The position numbers and the translations under genes were made by a program. Shown here piece after piece: positions 31,568-41,639 of a DNA stretch of 64,000 nucleotides (positions are counted from its first letter, which is position 1; each line of letters begins with the position of its first letter). Source of the stretch: Curtobacterium sp. BH-2-1-1 (GTDB taxonomy: Bacteria; Actinomycetota; Actinomycetes; Actinomycetales; Microbacteriaceae); NCBI RefSeq assembly GCF_001806325.1, contig NZ_CP017580.1, positions 3,224,001 to 3,288,000 of the forward strand, read 5' to 3'. The notes under the pieces are model-generated. The model saw only the letters and a program-made list of their open reading frames with translations. It ran no database searches and was not told the origin of the DNA.

Positions 31568-32380
31568 CTAGGCCGCGCCGCCCTCGGCGTACGGGCCGAT
31601 CTTGCCCGTGCGCATGATGCGCTCGAGCAGCTGGTCGAAGTTCTTCGCCATCTCCTGCGCCGACTCACCCGGCCACACGTGCAGGGGCTTCGCCGCACCC
31701 TGCGCCTGCTGCAGCGAGGTCCGCTCGGGCAGCTGCGGTGAGAGCACGAGCGGGCCGAACATGTCCCGGAGCTCCTTGATGCGGAACTGGTGCTCGAGCG
31801 ACTGCACGCGGGCACGGTTCACGATGATGCCGAGCGGCTGCAGGCGGGGGGAGAGCCCGCGGCGGATCTCCTCGATCGCGCGGAGGGCCCGGTCGGCAGC
31901 GGCCACCGAGAAGAGTCCGGGCTCGGTGACGACGGTCACACGGTCGGACGCAGCCCAGGCGGTGCGGGTGAGGGCGTTCAGCGACGGCGCGCAGTCGATG
32001 AGGACGAGGTCGTAGTCCTGCTCGACGTTGGCGAGGGCCTCTTCGAGCTTCCAGATGTCGCGGATGGACGGGTGCGGCCCGTCGAAGTTGATGGCCGAGG
32101 GCGATCCGACCATGACGTCGATCTTGCCCTGGGAGCCCTTCGTCCACCCCGAGGGGGCGATCGCCTGACGGACGATCTTCTCCTTCGGGTTCTCGAGGAC
32201 GTCCGCCACGTTGAGGTGGCCGGAGATGTTGATGTCGAGGCCGGTCGAGACGTCCGACTGCGGGTCGAGATCCACCACCAGCGTGCGCAGTCCCTTGGCG
32301 AACGCGGCCGAAGTCAGGCCGAGCGTCACCGTCGTCTTGCCGACACCACCCTTGAGGGAGCTCACGCTGAGTACATGCAC
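31568..32380 (-). CDS. Orphan ParA/MinD-family ATPase
   Basis: The 270-residue ATPase has the deviant Walker A motif at residues 10-16 (KGGVGKT, with LSVSSLKGG before it), the Walker A' VVDLDPQSDVST and Walker B DLVLIDCAPSLNALT. These are the ParA/Soj motifs for DNA-dependent dimerisation on ATP. There is no ParB beside it, so it is not a normal partition pair. The start is set at GTG 32380 because a TAACGT hexamer lies eight bases upstream; TTG 32389 is an alternative. An inverted-repeat array follows its stop. The cargo is unknown. Confidence 0.88.
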   Translation of the reverse strand: MHVLSVSSLKGGVGKTTVTLGLTSAAFAKGLRTLVVDLDPQSDVSTGLDINISGHLNVADVLENPKEKIVRQAIAPSGWTKGSQGKIDVMVGSPSAINFDGPHPSIRDIWKLEEALANVEQDYDLVLIDCAPSLNALTRTAWAASDRVTVVTEPGLFSVAAADRALRAIEEIRRGLSPRLQPLGIIVNRARVQSLEHQFRIKELRDMFGPLVLSPQLPERTSLQQAQGAAKPLHVWPGESAQEMAKNFDQLLERIMRTGKIGPYAEGGAA

Positions 32381-32388
32381 GGTGAGCA

Positions 32389-32394
32389 ACGTTA
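32389..32394 (-). promoter_or_regulatory. -10-like hexamer of the parA gene (leaderless type)
   Basis: On the minus strand TAACGT ends eight bases before GTG 32380, with no ribosome binding site. The pyc promoter must lie in the same 60-bp gap on the other strand. Confidence 0.4.
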
Positions 32395-32440
32395 CCGCCA
32401 GTAGGGTTGTGTCACCTCAACCCGGGCTGAAAGGGACCTC

Positions 32441-35400
32441 GTGTTCAGCAAGATCCTGGTCGCCAATCGTGGCGAGATCGCCATCCGTGCCTTCCGGGCC
32501 GCGTACGAGCTGGGGGCGAAGACCGTCGCCGTCTACCCGTACGAGGACCGCAACTCCCTGCACCGCCTCAAGGCGGACGAGGCCTACCTGATCGGGGAGC
32601 GCGGACATCCCGTCCGCGCCTACCTGGACGTCTCCGAGATCGTGCGTGTCGCACGCGAGTCGGGTGCCGACGCGATCTACCCGGGCTACGGCTTCCTGTC
32701 CGAGAACCCGGAGCTCGCCGCCGCTGCCGCCGCCGCGGGCATCACGTTCATCGGCCCGGGCGAGCACGTGCTCGAGATGGCGGGCAACAAGGTCACCGCG
32801 AAGGAACACGCGGTCGCGGCCGGTGTCCCGGTCCTCGCGAGCACCCCAGCGAGCCGCGACATCGAGGAACTCCTCGCCGGCGCGGACGCCATCGGCTTCC
32901 CGGTGTTCGCGAAGGCCGTCGCCGGTGGCGGTGGCCGTGGCATGCGCCGGGTGGAGACGAAGCCCGAGCTGCGTGCGGCCCTCGAAGAGGCGATGCGCGA
33001 GGCCGACAGCGCCTTCGGCGACCCGACGATGTTCCTCGAGCAGGCCGTCATCCGTCCGCGGCACATCGAGGTGCAGATCCTCGCCGACGCCACCGGCACC
33101 GACGCCGGCACGATCCACCTCTTCGAGCGCGACTGCTCGGTCCAGCGCCGGAACCAGAAGGTCGTCGAGATCGCACCGGCGCCGAACCTCGACCCGGCGA
33201 TCGCGCAGGCGCTGCACCGCGACGCCGTCGCCTTCGCCCGGTCGATCGGGTACGTGAACGCCGGCACGGTGGAGTTCCTGCTCGACACCGAGGGCGAGCG
33301 TGCGGGCCAGCACGTCTTCATCGAGATGAACCCGCGCATCCAGGTCGAGCACACCGTCACCGAAGAGGTCACGGACGTCGACCTCGTCCAGTCGCAGATG
33401 CGCATCGCCGCCGGGCAGACCCTCGGCGACCTCGGCCTGTCGCAGGGCAGCGTCCGCGTGCACGGCGCCGCCCTGCAGACACGCATCACCACCGAGGACC
33501 CGACGCAGGGCTTCCGCCCGGACACCGGTCGCATCACGACCTACCGCAGCCCGGGTGGCGCGGGCGTCCGCCTCGACGGCGGCACGGTCGCCACCGGCGC
33601 GCAGATCAGCCCGCACTTCGACTCGATGCTCGCGAAGATGACCTGCCGCGGGCGGGACTTCCCGGCGGCGGTGGCCCGGGCGAAGCGCGCCCTCGCGGAG
33701 TTCCGCATCCGGGGCGTCTCCACGAACATCCCGTTCCTGCAGGCCGTGCTCGAGGACCCCGACTTCGATCGCGGGGACATCTCGACGAAGTTCATCGAGG
33801 AGCGCCCGCAGCTGTTCGGCGGCCACGTCTCGAAGGACCGCGGCACGAAGGTGCTGAACTGGCTCGCCGACGTCACGGTGAACAAGCCGAACGGCGAGCG
33901 TCGCCCGCAGACCGTCGAGCCGAGCGAGAAGCTGCCGACGATCGACCTCGGCGCCCCGGTCCCCGAGGGGCAGCGCGACCGCCTCCGCCTGCTGGGTCCG
34001 GCCGAGTGGGCGAAGGCGCTCCGCGGCCAGACCGAGCTCGCCGTCACCGAGACGACGATGCGCGACGCCCACCAGTCGCTCCTCGCGACCCGTGTCCGCA
34101 CGAAGGACCTCGTCGCGGTCGCCCCGTACGTCGCCCGACTCACGCCGCAGCTGCTCAGCGTCGAGGCCTGGGGCGGTGCCACCTACGACGTGGCGCTCCG
34201 CTTCCTCGGCGAGGACCCGTGGGAGCGGCTCGCCTCGCTGCGCGAGGCGATGCCGAACATCCCGATCCAGATGCTGCTCCGCGGGCGCAACACCGTCGGC
34301 TACACGCCGTACCCGACCGAGGTGACGGACGCGTTCGTGGCCGAGGCGGCCGCGACGGGTGTCGACGTGTTCCGCGTGTTCGACGCGCTCAACGACGTCA
34401 GCCAGTTGCGTCCGGCCCTGGAGGCGGTGCTCGCCACCGACACGGCCGTCGCCGAAGCGGCGCTCTGCTACACCGCCGACCTCCTCGACCCGTCCGAGGA
34501 CCTCTACACGCTCGACTACTACCTCCGCCTCGCCGAGCAGATGGTCGAGGCCGGTGCGCACGTCATCGGCATCAAGGACATGGCCGGCCTGCTCCGCGCC
34601 GGCGCGGCCGAGCAGCTCGTCACCGCCCTGCGGGAGCGCTTCGACCAGCCGGTGCACGTGCACACGCACGACACCGCGGGCGGACAGCTCGCGACGCTCC
34701 TCGCCGCGGCCCGCGCCGGCGCCGACGCGGTGGACGTCGCCGCCGCGCCGATGGCCGGCACCACCAGCCAGCCGAGCATGTCCGCGCTCGTCGCCGCCCT
34801 GGCGCACACCGAGCGCGACACGGGGCTCTCCCTCGACGCCGTCGGCGACCTCGAGCCGTACTGGGAAGCGGTGCGGCGTGCGTACGCGCCGTTCGAGTCG
34901 GGCCTGCCGGGTCCGACGGGCCGCGTGTACAAGCACGAGATCCCCGGCGGTCAGCTGTCGAACCTCCGCCAGCAGGCCATCGCGCTCGGGCTCGGCGACC
35001 GCTTCGAGCAGGTCGAGGACTGGTACGCCGAGGCGAACCGGATCCTCGGCCGCCCCACGAAGGTCACGCCGTCGTCGAAGGTCGTCGGCGATCTCGCGCT
35101 GCAGCTGGCGGCGGTGGACGCCGACCCGGTCGACTTCGAGCAGAACCCGCAGAAGTACGACATCCCGGACTCCGTCGTCGGCTTCATGGCCGGCGAACTC
35201 GGCGACCTGCCCGGTGGCTGGCCCGAGCCCTTCCGGTCGAAGGTCCTCGCGGGCCGCGACGTCCGGCTCGAGATCACGCCCGTGCCGGACGCCGAGCGCG
35301 CACACCTGGACACCCCCGGGCCCGAACGGCGACAGGCCCTCAACCGCCTGCTCTTCCCGCAGCCGACGCAGCAGTTCGAGCGCGTCCGCGAGCAGTACGG

Positions 35401-35851
35401 CGACCTGTCCGTGGTCCCGACCGTCGACTACCTGTACGGCCTGCGCCCCGAGCAGGAGCACGTCGTGCCGCTCGGCAAGGGCGTGGACCTGTTCGTCGGG
35501 CTCGAGGCGATCGGCGAGGCCGACGCGCGCGGTGTCCGCACGGTCATGGCGACGATGAACGGCCAGCTCCGCCCGGTGTACGTCCGCGACCGCTCGATCG
35601 AGGTCGAGACCAAGGCAGCCGAGCAGGCGGACAAGACCGACCCGAAGCACGTCGCGGCACCGTTCTCCGGTGTCGTGACGCTCAAGGTCGCCGTCGGTGA
35701 CGTCGTCGAGGCCGGACAGGCCGTGGCGAGCATCGAGGCGATGAAGATGGAAGCGGCCATCACGGCACCCGTCGCGGGGACCGTCGGCCGACTCGCGATC
35801 CCGGTGACCCAGCAGGTGGACGCCGGCGACCTCCTGGTGGTGCTGCAGTAA
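32441..35851 (+). CDS. pyc: Pyruvate carboxylase
   Basis: The single 1136-residue chain has the full domain order. The biotin carboxylase domain (1-450) opens [20 protein letters not shown] and contains the ATP-grasp glycine loop GGGGRGM and [14 protein letters not shown]. The carboxyltransferase domain (about 530-800) has [18 protein letters not shown] and the metal-site [11 protein letters not shown]. The allosteric linker follows, and the biotinyl domain ends with EAMKMEA, whose lysine carries biotin. It makes oxaloacetate from pyruvate and bicarbonate. GTG 32441 has AAAGGGA upstream. It is divergent from parA and followed after one base by def. Confidence 0.97.
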   Translation: MFSKILVANRGEIAIRAFRAAYELGAKTVAVYPYEDRNSLHRLKADEAYLIGERGHPVRAYLDVSEIVRVARESGADAIYPGYGFLSENPELAAAAAAAGITFIGPGEHVLEMAGNKVTAKEHAVAAGVPVLASTPASRDIEELLAGADAIGFPVFAKAVAGGGGRGMRRVETKPELRAALEEAMREADSAFGDPTMFLEQAVIRPRHIEVQILADATGTDAGTIHLFERDCSVQRRNQKVVEIAPAPNLDPAIAQALHRDAVAFARSIGYVNAGTVEFLLDTEGERAGQHVFIEMNPRIQVEHTVTEEVTDVDLVQSQMRIAAGQTLGDLGLSQGSVRVHGAALQTRITTEDPTQGFRPDTGRITTYRSPGGAGVRLDGGTVATGAQISPHFDSMLAKMTCRGRDFPAAVARAKRALAEFRIRGVSTNIPFLQAVLEDPDFDRGDISTKFIEERPQLFGGHVSKDRGTKVLNWLADVTVNKPNGERRPQTVEPSEKLPTIDLGAPVPEGQRDRLRLLGPAEWAKALRGQTELAVTETTMRDAHQSLLATRVRTKDLVAVAPYVARLTPQLLSVEAWGGATYDVALRFLGEDPWERLASLREAMPNIPIQMLLRGRNTVGYTPYPTEVTDAFVAEAAATGVDVFRVFDALNDVSQLRPALEAVLATDTAVAEAALCYTADLLDPSEDLYTLDYYLRLAEQMVEAGAHVIGIKDMAGLLRAGAAEQLVTALRERFDQPVHVHTHDTAGGQLATLLAAARAGADAVDVAAAPMAGTTSQPSMSALVAALAHTERDTGLSLDAVGDLEPYWEAVRRAYAPFESGLPGPTGRVYKHEIPGGQLSNLRQQAIALGLGDRFEQVEDWYAEANRILGRPTKVTPSSKVVGDLALQLAAVDADPVDFEQNPQKYDIPDSVVGFMAGELGDLPGGWPEPFRSKVLAGRDVRLEITPVPDAERAHLDTPGPERRQALNRLLFPQPTQQFERVREQYGDLSVVPTVDYLYGLRPEQEHVVPLGKGVDLFVGLEAIGEADARGVRTVMATMNGQLRPVYVRDRSIEVETKAAEQADKTDPKHVAAPFSGVVTLKVAVGDVVEAGQAVASIEAMKMEAAITAPVAGTVGRLAIPVTQQVDAGDLLVVLQ

Positions 35852-35852
35852 A

Positions 35853-36356
35853 TTGACCGTCCGTCCCATCCGCCTGTTCGGCGACCCCGTCCTCCGGTCC
35901 CCGGCCGACCCGATCCGTCCAGACGCGCTCGGCAGCGCGGGCATCCGCGACCTCGTGCAGGACCTCGTCGACACCGTCAAGGAGCCCGGCCGCGCCGGCG
36001 TCGCCGCTCCCCAGATCGGTGTCGGTCTGCGCGCCTTCTCGTACAACGTCGACGGCGAGGTCGGCTACGTGCTCAACCCCGAGATCGTCGAGGTGTCGGG
36101 GGAGCCGGAGCTCATGGACGAGGGCTGTCTCTCCGTCCCCGGCCTGTCGTACCCCACGCGCCGGTACCCGTACGCGAAGGTCCGCGGGGTCGACGTCGAC
36201 GGGGCCGAGGTCGTGCTCGAGGGCACCGGGCTCATGGCCGAGGCGCTCCAGCACGAGGTGGACCACCTCGACGGCACCGTGTACGTGATGACGCTCGACC
36301 CGGAGATCCGCCGCCAGGCGCTCCGCGACATCCGCGCGCAGGACTGGTTCCACTAG
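35853..36356 (+). CDS. def: Peptide deformylase
   Basis: The 167-residue zinc/iron enzyme removes the formyl group from nascent chains. All three motifs are present: [10 protein letters not shown] (motif 1, G-x-x-x-P-Q), DEGCLSVPG (motif 2, metal-binding cysteine) and [10 protein letters not shown] (motif 3, HExxH). The start is TTG 35853, one base after the pyc stop, with no better ATG or GTG upstream, so translation is probably coupled to pyc. The length is normal for the family. Confidence 0.95.
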   Translation: MTVRPIRLFGDPVLRSPADPIRPDALGSAGIRDLVQDLVDTVKEPGRAGVAAPQIGVGLRAFSYNVDGEVGYVLNPEIVEVSGEPELMDEGCLSVPGLSYPTRRYPYAKVRGVDVDGAEVVLEGTGLMAEALQHEVDHLDGTVYVMTLDPEIRRQALRDIRAQDWFH

Positions 36357-36456
36357 TCCTCCGAAGTGCCCACCCTCGGTCGGGCGGCACCCTGACTCGG
36401 GGGTGAGGCGCGTGCGCACTCCTGGGTACGGTGACCGCGTCGACCAGGGGAGCACC

Positions 36457-38334
36457 ATGACACAGGGACCAGCCCGCCGCGCCGTCGTCGCCGTCCTCGG
36501 CGTCCTCGCCGTCGCCGCGGCCACCGCCGTCGGCCCGGCCACCACCGCGAGCAGCGCGGCCGCCGCCACGGCCGCGACCGTGCCGACCTACACCGAGTCG
36601 CCCGACTACGCCACCGAGACCTTCGGCGACCCCTGGGACTACAGCAACACCGCCGACCAGAACACCGACCGCGTCGGCTACGGCCGCTACTCGATCAGCA
36701 AGGGCCACCTGATCGGCACCCTCGAGCGCTCCACCTACTTCTCCCCGGTCGAGACCATGCCCGGCACGCTGCCCTACGGCCGCGACGGCGCCCTCCACCC
36801 GATCGACACGAAGCGCTACACGCACCTCTCCGTCTCGATGGACCAGCCGTACGCCGGCCGGCAGATCGCGATCAGCTGGTTCACCTGCGCAGCACGATCG
36901 CTCAGCTGCATGGGCGGCGTGACGGCGAAGGTCGAGAAGGGGAACCACGTCATCGACGTCGACCTCACCGGCAAGTCCGTCATGGGCGGGCACGTCCCCT
37001 GGACCGGTTCGAAGCCGACGCTGCTCCGCGTGCAGCCGATCGTCGTCCACACCGGCGAGAGCCCGAGCGGGAAGGTCAGCATCGACTGGACCCGGCTCCA
37101 CGGCGGCTCCGCCCCGCAGGACGCCCTGCCGGCGGGCGACTACGGCACCTTCCGGGTCGTCGCCCGACCGATCGCGGTCATGGACAGCCCGAACCCCGAC
37201 CAGGGCAAGGACCTCGCGGCCGTCCAGCGCGGGCGCTCCTGGGTCCTGACGAACGGCGTCGCCGGGCGCGGCGTCACGCTGAAGAACGCCCGGTTCCGCA
37301 GCTGGAGCTCCGTCGGCCTCACCGCGCAGAACGCCGGCCCGATCGTGCGCGACCCCGAGGTCGTGTTCCCGGTGTCGGCCTTCGACGGCAAGCAGTACCA
37401 CTGGCTGTCCTGGTCGATGTCGTACGACGGCGCCTACGACCTGAGGAACGCCCCCGGCGGCGGGAAGATGGCGCGCCTGGTGTGGTCGGTCCGCGGCGCG
37501 AAGGGCCTGCAGGTCAGCAACGACGTCCTGACCTTCTCCGGCGCCAACGCCACCCCGGTCGGCCCGAACGAGTCGGGCGAGAACCGCATCGACCTCGCGG
37601 CGACGAACCCCCTCGACGAGACGATGCCGAAGGGCAGCCCCGGGTGGAAGCAGGTCGTCACGAGCCTCCGCTGGGACCCGAACGAGGACCGCGGCGCCGC
37701 CGTCTGGCACCTCAAGTCGTTCCACCTCCGCGCGGACCCGGCAGCCAACGGGTGGACGCGCATCGGCTTCCACGACGCCGCCTGGACCGCCGGGACGACC
37801 GCGAAGGTCACCGTGACGCGCGACGGCACGACGACGAAGCGCGTGCTGGTGGACGGCGTGGCCGTGACGAAGGGTGCGAACAGCGTGCCGTTCGTCCTCG
37901 GCTCACTGCCGGCGGGCAGCTACCACGCGACCGTCACGCTCCGGCACCCGGACGGCTCGACCGCGACGAGCACCTCCGCGGCGCCCGTCCGGATGTCGGC
38001 GGCCCCGGTGGGCGCCCACGACCCGCGCGGGCACGACCAGGCACCGGCGGCCACCGCGACGGGGGTCACGGTCGCGGGCTGGGCCTACGACCCGGACACG
38101 ACCCGGCCGCTGACGATCCGCGTCGCCGAGGCCGGGCGGGTCCTCGCGACCGGCACGACCGGCCTCACCCGGAACGACGTCCGGAAGGTGCATCCGGACG
38201 CACCGATCGGCTCCGGCTACCGCTTCGCGGTCCCGCTGGCGAGCGGGTCGCACACCCTCTGCACGACCGCCGGCGGCGCCGGCTCGGGCATGCCCGAGAC
38301 CGACCTCGGATGCCGGACCGTCCGCGTTCCGTGA
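36457..38334 (+). CDS. Large secreted protein of unknown function
   Basis: The 625-residue protein has a signal peptide (MTQGPARRAVVAVLGVLAVA and on, Ala-rich to a cut near residue 42). Residues about 45-190 and 225-430 are beta-rich and look like carbohydrate-binding or lectin-like jelly rolls (YSISKGHLIGTLERSTYFSP, AFDGKQYHWLSWSMSYDGAY). A fibronectin-like strand region follows. The last 80 residues carry GWAYDPDTTRPLTIRV, a domain seen at the C-terminus of exported Microbacteriaceae enzymes. No catalytic motif was found. ATG 36457 follows AGGGGAGC. It is monocistronic. Confidence 0.7.
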   Translation: MTQGPARRAVVAVLGVLAVAAATAVGPATTASSAAAATAATVPTYTESPDYATETFGDPWDYSNTADQNTDRVGYGRYSISKGHLIGTLERSTYFSPVETMPGTLPYGRDGALHPIDTKRYTHLSVSMDQPYAGRQIAISWFTCAARSLSCMGGVTAKVEKGNHVIDVDLTGKSVMGGHVPWTGSKPTLLRVQPIVVHTGESPSGKVSIDWTRLHGGSAPQDALPAGDYGTFRVVARPIAVMDSPNPDQGKDLAAVQRGRSWVLTNGVAGRGVTLKNARFRSWSSVGLTAQNAGPIVRDPEVVFPVSAFDGKQYHWLSWSMSYDGAYDLRNAPGGGKMARLVWSVRGAKGLQVSNDVLTFSGANATPVGPNESGENRIDLAATNPLDETMPKGSPGWKQVVTSLRWDPNEDRGAAVWHLKSFHLRADPAANGWTRIGFHDAAWTAGTTAKVTVTRDGTTTKRVLVDGVAVTKGANSVPFVLGSLPAGSYHATVTLRHPDGSTATSTSAAPVRMSAAPVGAHDPRGHDQAPAATATGVTVAGWAYDPDTTRPLTIRVAEAGRVLATGTTGLTRNDVRKVHPDAPIGSGYRFAVPLASGSHTLCTTAGGAGSGMPETDLGCRTVRVP

Positions 38335-38444
38335 ACGCCGTGGTGACACCCCAACGTGGGATTGTCGCTTTGTCCTGACGAAGAGGTACCGTATCGCCGT
38401 CGGCTTCCCACCGACACCGTTTCCCACACCCCCAGGACATCCCC

Positions 38445-38576
38445 ATGACCGCACAGAACGACGAGCTCAGCTCGCACCGCACCCGCACCAACCGTCGCCC
38501 CACCGAGGTCCAGGTCACGACCTCCTCGACGGCCGTCCTCGACGCTCCGGAGACGCAGCAACCGCAGGAGCGCTGA
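38445..38576 (+). CDS. Small hypothetical protein, 43 residues
   Basis: The frame runs from ATG 38445 to TGA 38576 and reads MTAQNDELSSHRTRTNRRPT and on, a hydrophilic, probably disordered peptide ending QQPQER. Support comes from AGGA eight bases before the ATG and a possible promoter (TTGTCG at 38362 with TACCGT at 38387, 19-base spacing). The codon bias toward C/G in third positions fits its neighbours. No family was recognised, so it could be a real short gene or a chance frame. Confidence 0.45.
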   Translation: MTAQNDELSSHRTRTNRRPTEVQVTTSSTAVLDAPETQQPQER

Positions 38577-38627
38577 GCGCGCGGGCGGACGCGACCACGG
38601 GTCGCGCCCCGCGCGCAGGGTGACGCA

Positions 38628-38672
38628 CAGGAGGCGCGGTGCCGGTCCACGAGACCGGCACCGCGCCTCCTG
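38628..38672. repeat. Family A palindrome, 20-base perfect arms
   Basis: The arms CAGGAGGCGCGGTGCCGGTC and complement flank the five bases CACGA. The element lies 15 bases past the stop of the acyl-CoA ligase on the minus strand and 51 bases past the small plus-strand frame. Confidence 0.75.
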
Positions 38673-38687
38673 GCACGCGTCGCGGAG

Positions 38688-40532
38688 CTAGCCCCGGCGG
38701 CGGCGACCCTCGACGACGGGCGTCGCGGTGGTCTGCACCTTCGACCCCGAGTAGATGTGCTCGACGTCGGCGGCGAAGTCCTTCAGGACGACCGCGCGCT
38801 TGATCGTCAGCTTCGGCGTGAGGTGCCCCGATGCCTCGGTGAGGTCGGTGTCGAGCACCGTGAACGACCGGACCGACTCGGCACGTGACACGCGCTGGTT
38901 GGCGGCGTCGATCGCTTCCTGCACGGCCTGGTGGACCCGCTCGTCGTAGGCGGCCTCGTGCGCGGTGAGCGCCGGGGTGATCCCGCGCGTCTCGCACCAG
39001 CCGGCGAGCATGTCCCGGTCGAGCGTGACGAGGGCGGCGACGAAGGGCTTGCCCTCGCCGACGACGACGACCTGTCCGATGAGCGGGTGCTCGCGGATGC
39101 CGTCCTCGAGCGGTGCCGGTGCGACGTTCTTGCCGCTGGCTGTGACGATGAGCTCCTTGGCGCGGCCGGTCACGGTGAGGACGCCCCCGGTGTCGAGCCG
39201 GCCGAGGTCGCCGGTCCGGAACCAGCCGTCGACGAGGGCCTTCGCGGTGGCCTCGTCGTTCCGCCAGTAGCGGTCGAAGACGTCGACGCCGCGGATGAGG
39301 ATCTCGTCGTCCTCGGCGATCCGGATCTCGACGCCCGGGAGCGCGCGGCCGACACTGCCGATCCGGAGCTCCCCGGCTCGGTTCACGGTCGCGGGGGCGG
39401 TCGTCTCGGTGAGGCCGTACCCCTCGAGGATGAGCACCCCGATCGACCGGAAGAAGTGCGACAGCCGCGGGGAGAGCGGTGCCGAACCGCTCACGGCGTA
39501 GCGGACGCGGCCGCCCATCGCGTCGCGGAGCTTGGCGTAGACGAGCCGGTCGAAGAGCTTGAACCGGAGGGCGAGTCCGAGCGGGACCTTCCCGCTCGCG
39601 AGTGCCTCGGAGTGCGCGACCGCGGTCTTCGCGGCGGCGCGGAAGATCCGCCCCTTGCCCCCGAGGTCGGCCTTCTGCTCGGCGGAGTTGTAGATCTTCT
39701 CGAACACGCGCGGGACGGCGAGCAGGAACGACGGCTTGAACGTCGACACCGCGTGCATGAGGTCCTTCGTGTCCGGCTCGTGGCCGACGAGGACGCCCGC
39801 GGAGACGGACATCACCGCGATGAACCGGGCGAAGACGTGGGCCATCGGGATGAACAGCAGCGTCGAGGCGTCGTCGGCGACGACCTCGGGCATCGCCTCC
39901 GACGCGCCCTCCACGGTCGCGGTGAAGTTGTCGTGCCGGAGCACGCAGCCCTTCGGCCGGCCCGTCGTCCCCGAGGTGTAGATGATCGTGGCGTCGTCGT
40001 GGCCGTGCACGTCGACGGTGCGGGCGTCGAGCTCGGCGTCGGTGACGTCCTCGCCGAGGCGGACGAGGTCGTCGAGCCCGCCGCCGTCGATCGTCCAGTG
40101 CTGGCCGAGGTGCGGCAGGTCCGGTGCGATCGACGCGACACGGCGGGCGTGCTCCTCCTGCTCGACGACGATCGCGACGGCCTCGGAGTCGGAGAGGATC
40201 CAGCGCACCTGGTCGGGGGAGCTGGTCTCGTAGACCGGGATCGACACGAGGCCTGCGGTCCACACGGCGAAGTCGACGAGCGTCCACTCGAGGCGGGTGC
40301 GCGACAGGATCGCCACGTGCGCGCCGGGCTCGAGGCCCGCAGCGACGAAGCCCTTCGCGATCCCGCGGACCCGACGTTCGACGTCGGCCGCGCTGATCGG
40401 GGTCCAGGTGTCGCCGCGGCGCTCGGCGAGGATCGGACGGTCCGGTGTCGCCCGCGCCCGCTCGGAGAGCAGTCGGGCAGCCGAGCCGTGGTCGGGTGCG
40501 GTGATCGGTGTTGGGTGCCGCTGATCGTTCAC
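38688..40532 (-). CDS. AMP-forming long-chain fatty acid-CoA ligase (FadD15-like)
   Basis: The 614-residue adenylate-forming enzyme has the P-loop TIIYTSGTTGRPKGC near residue 178, the GYGLTETTAPATVN motif (A5) and GWFRTGDLGRLD with the catalytic aspartate (A7). The C-terminal hinge GRAKELIVTASGKNVAP follows, whose LIVTASGKNV version is typical of long-chain acyl-CoA ligases of the FadD15 type. It activates fatty acids as CoA thioesters. GTG 40532 has AAGGGAG upstream. Its position corresponds to Rv2187 at the far end of the mycobacterial wall and division region. Confidence 0.93.
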   Translation of the reverse strand: MNDQRHPTPITAPDHGSAARLLSERARATPDRPILAERRGDTWTPISAADVERRVRGIAKGFVAAGLEPGAHVAILSRTRLEWTLVDFAVWTAGLVSIPVYETSSPDQVRWILSDSEAVAIVVEQEEHARRVASIAPDLPHLGQHWTIDGGGLDDLVRLGEDVTDAELDARTVDVHGHDDATIIYTSGTTGRPKGCVLRHDNFTATVEGASEAMPEVVADDASTLLFIPMAHVFARFIAVMSVSAGVLVGHEPDTKDLMHAVSTFKPSFLLAVPRVFEKIYNSAEQKADLGGKGRIFRAAAKTAVAHSEALASGKVPLGLALRFKLFDRLVYAKLRDAMGGRVRYAVSGSAPLSPRLSHFFRSIGVLILEGYGLTETTAPATVNRAGELRIGSVGRALPGVEIRIAEDDEILIRGVDVFDRYWRNDEATAKALVDGWFRTGDLGRLDTGGVLTVTGRAKELIVTASGKNVAPAPLEDGIREHPLIGQVVVVGEGKPFVAALVTLDRDMLAGWCETRGITPALTAHEAAYDERVHQAVQEAIDAANQRVSRAESVRSFTVLDTDLTEASGHLTPKLTIKRAVVLKDFAADVEHIYSGSKVQTTATPVVEGRRRRG

Positions 40533-40639
40533 GGTGACTCCCTTGTCGGCCGGTTCGATTCGAGTGCGCCTCATCGTCGAGGCGACACCGCCAGCATAGG
40601 GCGCGGTGTCGAGCGTTCCGTGTGGACGCAGGGAACCGG

Positions 40640-40645
40640 TAGGCT
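40640..40645 (+). promoter_or_regulatory. -10-like hexamer of the glucokinase gene (leaderless type)
   Basis: TAGGCT ends eight bases before GTG 40654 and no ribosome site lies between. Confidence 0.4.
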
Positions 40646-40653
40646 CGTTCCTC

Positions 40654-41607
40654 GTGCACGCCATCGGAATCGACATCGGGGGCACCAAGATCGCGGGAGC
40701 GGTCGTCACGGAACTGGGCGAGATCGTCGCCGAGGACCGGGTGGCCACCAACGCTGCGGACCCGGACGCCATGCTCGACGACGTGGTCGCGATGGTCTCG
40801 CGACTGCGCGCCGCGAACGAGGTCAGCGCGGTGGGCGTCGCCGCGCCGGGCTTCATCGACGCCTCGCAGTCGATCGTCTACTACACGCCGAACATCCGGT
40901 GGCGGAACGAGCCGCTGCGCCAGAAGCTGCAGCAGCGCATCGGTGACCTGCACATCACCGTCGACAACGACGCCAACGCGGCGGGCTGGGCGGAGTTCCG
41001 CTTCGGTGCCGGTCGGCTCGTGTCCGACATGACCATGCTCACGATCGGGACCGGCGTCGGCGGTGCGATCGTCACCGAGGACCGCCTCTTCCGCGGGGGC
41101 TTCGGCACCGGTGGCGAGATCGGCCACCTCCGGATCGTGCCGAACGGCCTCCCGTGCGGCTGCGGCGCCCGCGGCTGCATCGAGCAGTACGGCTCTGGTC
41201 GTGCACTGCAGCGCATGGCGAACGACGTCGCGGACGCCGGCGGCATCGGTTCCGCGCTCGCCGACGCCCGTGCGGCCAACGGCGGGGAGCTCGACGGGCA
41301 CATCGTCGGCGACCTGATCCTGGCCGACGACCCGGGTGCCCTCGCGGCCCTGCGGCGGCTCGGTCGGCACCTCGGCGAGGCCTGCGCCTCGCTGTCCGCC
41401 GTGCTCGACCCGCAGCTCTTCGTCTTCGGCGGCGGCGTCGCGAGTGCGGGGGACCGGCTGCTCGACCCGATCAAGCAGGCCTACCTCAACAACCTGCCGG
41501 CCCGGGGCTACCACCCGGAGCCGGACTTCGTGATCGCCGAGCTCGTCAACGACGCCGGTGTCGTCGGCGCGGCCGACCTCGCTCGGATCCACGCCCGCAC
41601 GGCGTAG
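40654..41607 (+). CDS. glk: ROK-family glucokinase
   Basis: The 317-residue sugar kinase opens MHAIGIDIGGTKIAGAVV, the ATP phosphate-binding loop. It has the DNDANAAGWAEFRFGAG segment with the catalytic aspartate, GTGVGGAIV, and the ROK zinc and signature motif PCGCGARGCIEQYGSG. It phosphorylates glucose with ATP and resembles streptomycete GlkA, which also lies near the acyl-CoA ligase and DAHP synthase genes. GTG 40654 is preferred over the longer frame because a -10 hexamer lies eight bases before it. PlsC follows 32 bp later. Confidence 0.92.
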   Translation: MHAIGIDIGGTKIAGAVVTELGEIVAEDRVATNAADPDAMLDDVVAMVSRLRAANEVSAVGVAAPGFIDASQSIVYYTPNIRWRNEPLRQKLQQRIGDLHITVDNDANAAGWAEFRFGAGRLVSDMTMLTIGTGVGGAIVTEDRLFRGGFGTGGEIGHLRIVPNGLPCGCGARGCIEQYGSGRALQRMANDVADAGGIGSALADARAANGGELDGHIVGDLILADDPGALAALRRLGRHLGEACASLSAVLDPQLFVFGGGVASAGDRLLDPIKQAYLNNLPARGYHPEPDFVIAELVNDAGVVGAADLARIHARTA

Positions 41608-41639
41608 GGTCGCACCACCCCACCGTCTCGGAGTCGACG

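Noticed and set aside
32417..36046. A 1209-codon open frame on the strand opposite pyc and def
   Set aside because: It is a shadow frame produced by GC-rich third positions. It has no family features, and the plus strand encodes full pyruvate carboxylase and deformylase with all motifs.
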